Below the pieces are notes generated by a model. The model did not search any database. It saw only the letters and a list, made by a program, of their open reading frames with translations, and was not told where the DNA came from. 64,000 nucleotides of DNA from positions 35,436,634-35,500,633 of the forward strand of contig CM076260.1 of NCBI GenBank assembly GCA_038380795.1, read 5' to 3'. Source of the stretch: Pyrocephalus nanus (taxonomy: Eukaryota > Chordata > Aves > Passeriformes > Tyrannidae). Numbering within the stretch: the stretch's first letter is position 1; every line of letters starts with the position of its first letter. Below, one piece after another: positions 62,101-64,000 of this stretch. The translations under genes were made by a program, and so were the position numbers.

Positions 62101-63100
62101 GGGAAGGACAGCCAAAGAGGGTGTGAAAAGGAGGGAAGGAAGCACAACTCCAGATTTTCCCCTGTTATGGAGTGGGCAGTGCACAGTGCAGTCACTCAGG
62201 GGAATAACCAGATTCCACACAGCTGTTTTAATTCAAGTCACCTGTGGGAGCATCGGGACAGTGGAGCATAGCCATCATGGAAGAAAATACAGGTTCATTC
62301 ACTTTCCAGCCTTCTGAGGAAACAAACAGACCAAATGAGTTCAGATTCTATTCCGCAGACTTCGGGTACCCAGGAAACTGGGGCATGACATCACCCAGCA
62401 GAAAAGAGACAGCAGCTCGTACAGCCTCTATAATACTGTAAGAAACTGTCACTTTTCTGCACAGTGGGTAAGTTTCTATTTCTAAGCAAAAAAAGTGACC
62501 GCTTACAACATGTGATTGTCCAGAAGTGGCAAGGAAAAGTACAAAAGTGACAGCACTTCAAAAACTAACTTTGAAAAAATTCTTTCTCCAGATAATTTTG
62601 GCGTTTAGTAGCAGAAAAAGATGTGGACCAATGCTGTGAATGGATGACTTAAAGGAACAAGTGGGGCCTCTAGTCAGTTTGATTTACCCAAGTGATAGTC
62701 ACCCCACGCCTTACCCCTAATGAGTTGTTTATTTAAGGCATTGGCGGATTTTCCCCTCAGCGTGCATGTGCCAAACCACAACTAAAAGCTTTGCATTTAA
62801 CCACGGAAAGGAAATTTTGAAAGCAATTCATGAATCTCCACTAAAATCACCAGAGCTATAATTAAATCAACTCCTAAAGTAGTGTAACTCTTTTTATGGC
62901 TCAAATAGCAGTCTTTATTTTAAGCATCGTTGGAGAAAGAGAAGAGAGGCAAACATTTCCATGTGAAGGCTTGGAAACTCCTTTCAGTGTACTAAACATT
63001 CACCAAGGCTTCCTGTGAGCACTGGAGTTTGTCCTTTTGCTGCTAGCTGGATTTTCATCCCGTTTGACCTCCAGCAGCCGGCTGAAAGCCCATCTCCAAC
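59183..63100. other. Intergenic upstream flank of NT5E, no gene seen
   Basis: No coding gene or repeat could be supported. Sequence immediately upstream of the CpG island (62880-63100) lacks an obvious TATA box in the right position. Long-range regulatory elements of NT5E may lie here but cannot be identified from one sequence. Confidence 0.5.
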
Positions 63101-63109
63101 CCGACAGCA

Positions 63110-63960
63110 GCTGTCTTCGGGTGAAGGACATCGGTGGTGCAGACTGGACAGCGGGGGCTGGGACGTGCGAGGGCCCAGGGCACTGCCTGGGGCCCGGAGA
63201 GCCCTGAGGACGAGCGGAACACAGCCAGCAGCCCCGGGCAGCCGCCCCAAGCTCAGCAGATGCGGAGCACCTGCGGCTGCCGCTCCCGACGGGCGGCCGG
63301 GGCTTGGCCGCGGGCGGGTCAGGGCCGGCGGCTTCCCGGGGCGGCGCGCAAAGTGCGCGGTGCCCCCGCCGGCTCGCCCGCTCCCCGCCCCGAGAAAGCG
63401 GCGCGCCTCGTCCCTCCTCCTCCTCCTCCGCCGCGGCCGCCTCCTGTGCGGTGCCGCGGAGCGGCGCGCAGCCCCCGCGGCATGGCGGGGCGTGCGGACG
63501 CGGTATGGCTGTGGCTGTCCCTGTGGCTGTGGCTGTGCACGGCGGGGCTATGCGCGGCGGCGGAGCTGCGGCTGACCCTGCTGCACACCAACGACGTGCA
63601 CGGGCGGGTGGAGGCGCAGGGCGCGGGGCCGCGGCGCTGTGCGGGGGATGCCCCGGGATGCTTCGGCGGCGTGGCGAGGAGGGCTGCGAGGGTGGCGGCG
63701 GAGCGGGCCGCGCACCCTAACGTGCTGCTGCTGGACGCCGGGGACCAGTACCAGGGCACGGTGTGGTTCTCCCGCTTCAAGGGCCGGGAGGCGGTCCACT
63801 TCATGAACCTCCTGCGCTACGATGCCATGGTAAAGCGGGCCGGGGGACGGCGAGTGGCGCGGGGCGGAGAAGGGGGGTCTGCTCCCTCCTTTCCCTTGGG
63901 TCCTGGGTCTGTTCCTGCCTTTCCTCGCCCGCTGCCGTTTTTTTTGCATTGCCGCCTCTT
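63110..63960 (+). promoter_or_regulatory. NT5E: NT5E CpG-island promoter and 5' UTR
   Basis: CpG density rises sharply from about 63110 and stays high through exon 1 into intron 1. No TATA box is seen in the 400 bases before the start codon. A perfect GC box (CCCCGCCCC, minus-strand Sp1 site) lies at 63383-63391, and further GC-box-like words near 63243 and 63312. This is the pattern of a TATA-less, CpG-island promoter. An ACGTG core at 63163-63167 could bind HIF-1, which is known to induce mammalian NT5E, but a 5-base core is weak evidence. The exact transcription start is not visible. Confidence 0.75.
63482..63829 (+). CDS. NT5E: NT5E (CD73) ecto-5'-nucleotidase, first coding exon (partial gene)
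   Basis: NT5E is a GPI-anchored, zinc-dependent cell-surface enzyme that hydrolyses extracellular AMP to adenosine and phosphate. This exon encodes residues 1-116. A hydrophobic signal peptide fills about residues 8-26 (WLWLSLWLWL core, then cysteine/alanine-rich, cleavage likely before AELRLTLL). The start of the metallophosphatase domain follows. LLHTNDVHGR carries metal ligands D38 and H40, and LLLDAGDQYQG carries D88, aligned with D36, H38 and D85 of the human enzyme. C53 and C60 correspond to the human C51-C57 disulfide. The human N-glycosylation site between these cysteines (N53) is absent here. The ATG at 63482 has a good context (G at -3, G at +4). The exon ends NLLRYDAM then GTAAAG, phase 0, where the human first exon also ends. 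The remaining catalytic residues and GPI signal are outside the window. Confidence 0.97.
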
Positions 63961-64000
63961 TGAACGCGTAACGCTGCATCAGAAAACTCTGTAGGTCATG
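63830..64000 (+). other. NT5E: Start of NT5E intron 1
   Basis: The donor ATG|GTAAAG at 63829/63830 begins an intron that runs beyond the window. Reading on in frame reaches a stop (near 63994), but that extension loses all similarity to 5'-nucleotidases directly after RYDAM, which confirms the splice site. Confidence 0.9.

Noticed and set aside
63015..63804. Other-frame and antisense reading frames over NT5E exon 1
   Set aside because: They start at GTG or TTG, or are antisense, and are shadows of the GC-rich NT5E exon and leader.
1..64000. tRNA, rRNA, snRNA genes and CRISPR arrays
   Set aside because: I looked for tRNA B-box/cloverleaf patterns, U-snRNA starts and regularly spaced repeats with unique spacers and found none. 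The tandem arrays present have no spacers.

Overview
This is a 64-kb stretch of a vertebrate nuclear genome, almost certainly from a bird. The evidence is at least six recognisable CR1 LINE fragments with the avian-type 3' end, one solo retroviral LTR with an intact target-site duplication, a (CCCAT)n minisatellite, and an AT-rich, gene-poor background with no Alu- or B1-like SINEs. No bacterial gene, operon, CRISPR array, rRNA or tRNA gene was seen.

The only gene I can name is at the right edge. A CpG island at about 63.1-64.0 kb contains the first coding exon of NT5E (ecto-5'-nucleotidase, CD73) on the plus strand: 63482-63829, 116 codons, ending at a GT splice donor. The other exons lie beyond the window. 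In vertebrates NT5E normally lies next to TBX18 upstream and SNX14 downstream, so the remaining ~63 kb is probably the NT5E side of the TBX18-NT5E intergenic region. That neighbour is an inference, because no TBX18 sequence is visible here.

Layout. 1-3060: AT-rich, featureless. 3061-3666: solo LTR with a 6-bp duplication. 3667-7028: intergenic. 7029-7985: minus-strand CR1 with an internal deletion. 7986-23913: long intergenic stretch with one MIR-like relic. 23914-24035: (CCCAT)n array. 28.9-29.5 kb: possible old LTR around an (AAGATG)n array. 29.8-30.6 kb: two CR1 pieces in opposite orientation. 35-39 kb: three more CR1 pieces. 42.06-42.64 kb: a segment bounded by T22 and A40. 44.2-44.8 kb: two ancient-repeat relics. 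51.8-52.64 kb: a second CpG island with no recognisable gene. 52.67-53.73 kb: a large imperfect inverted repeat (about 210-bp arms) with a CR1 in its loop. 58.96-59.18 kb: last CR1 piece. 59.2-63.1 kb: plain intergenic sequence leading into NT5E.

Most of the open reading frames are short, lack homology I recognise, and often begin at non-ATG codons, so I do not call them genes. The most unusual part of the window is the orphan CpG island directly followed by the inverted repeat. If transcribed, it could give a long hairpin RNA. This is a hypothesis, and I found no established new system in the window.
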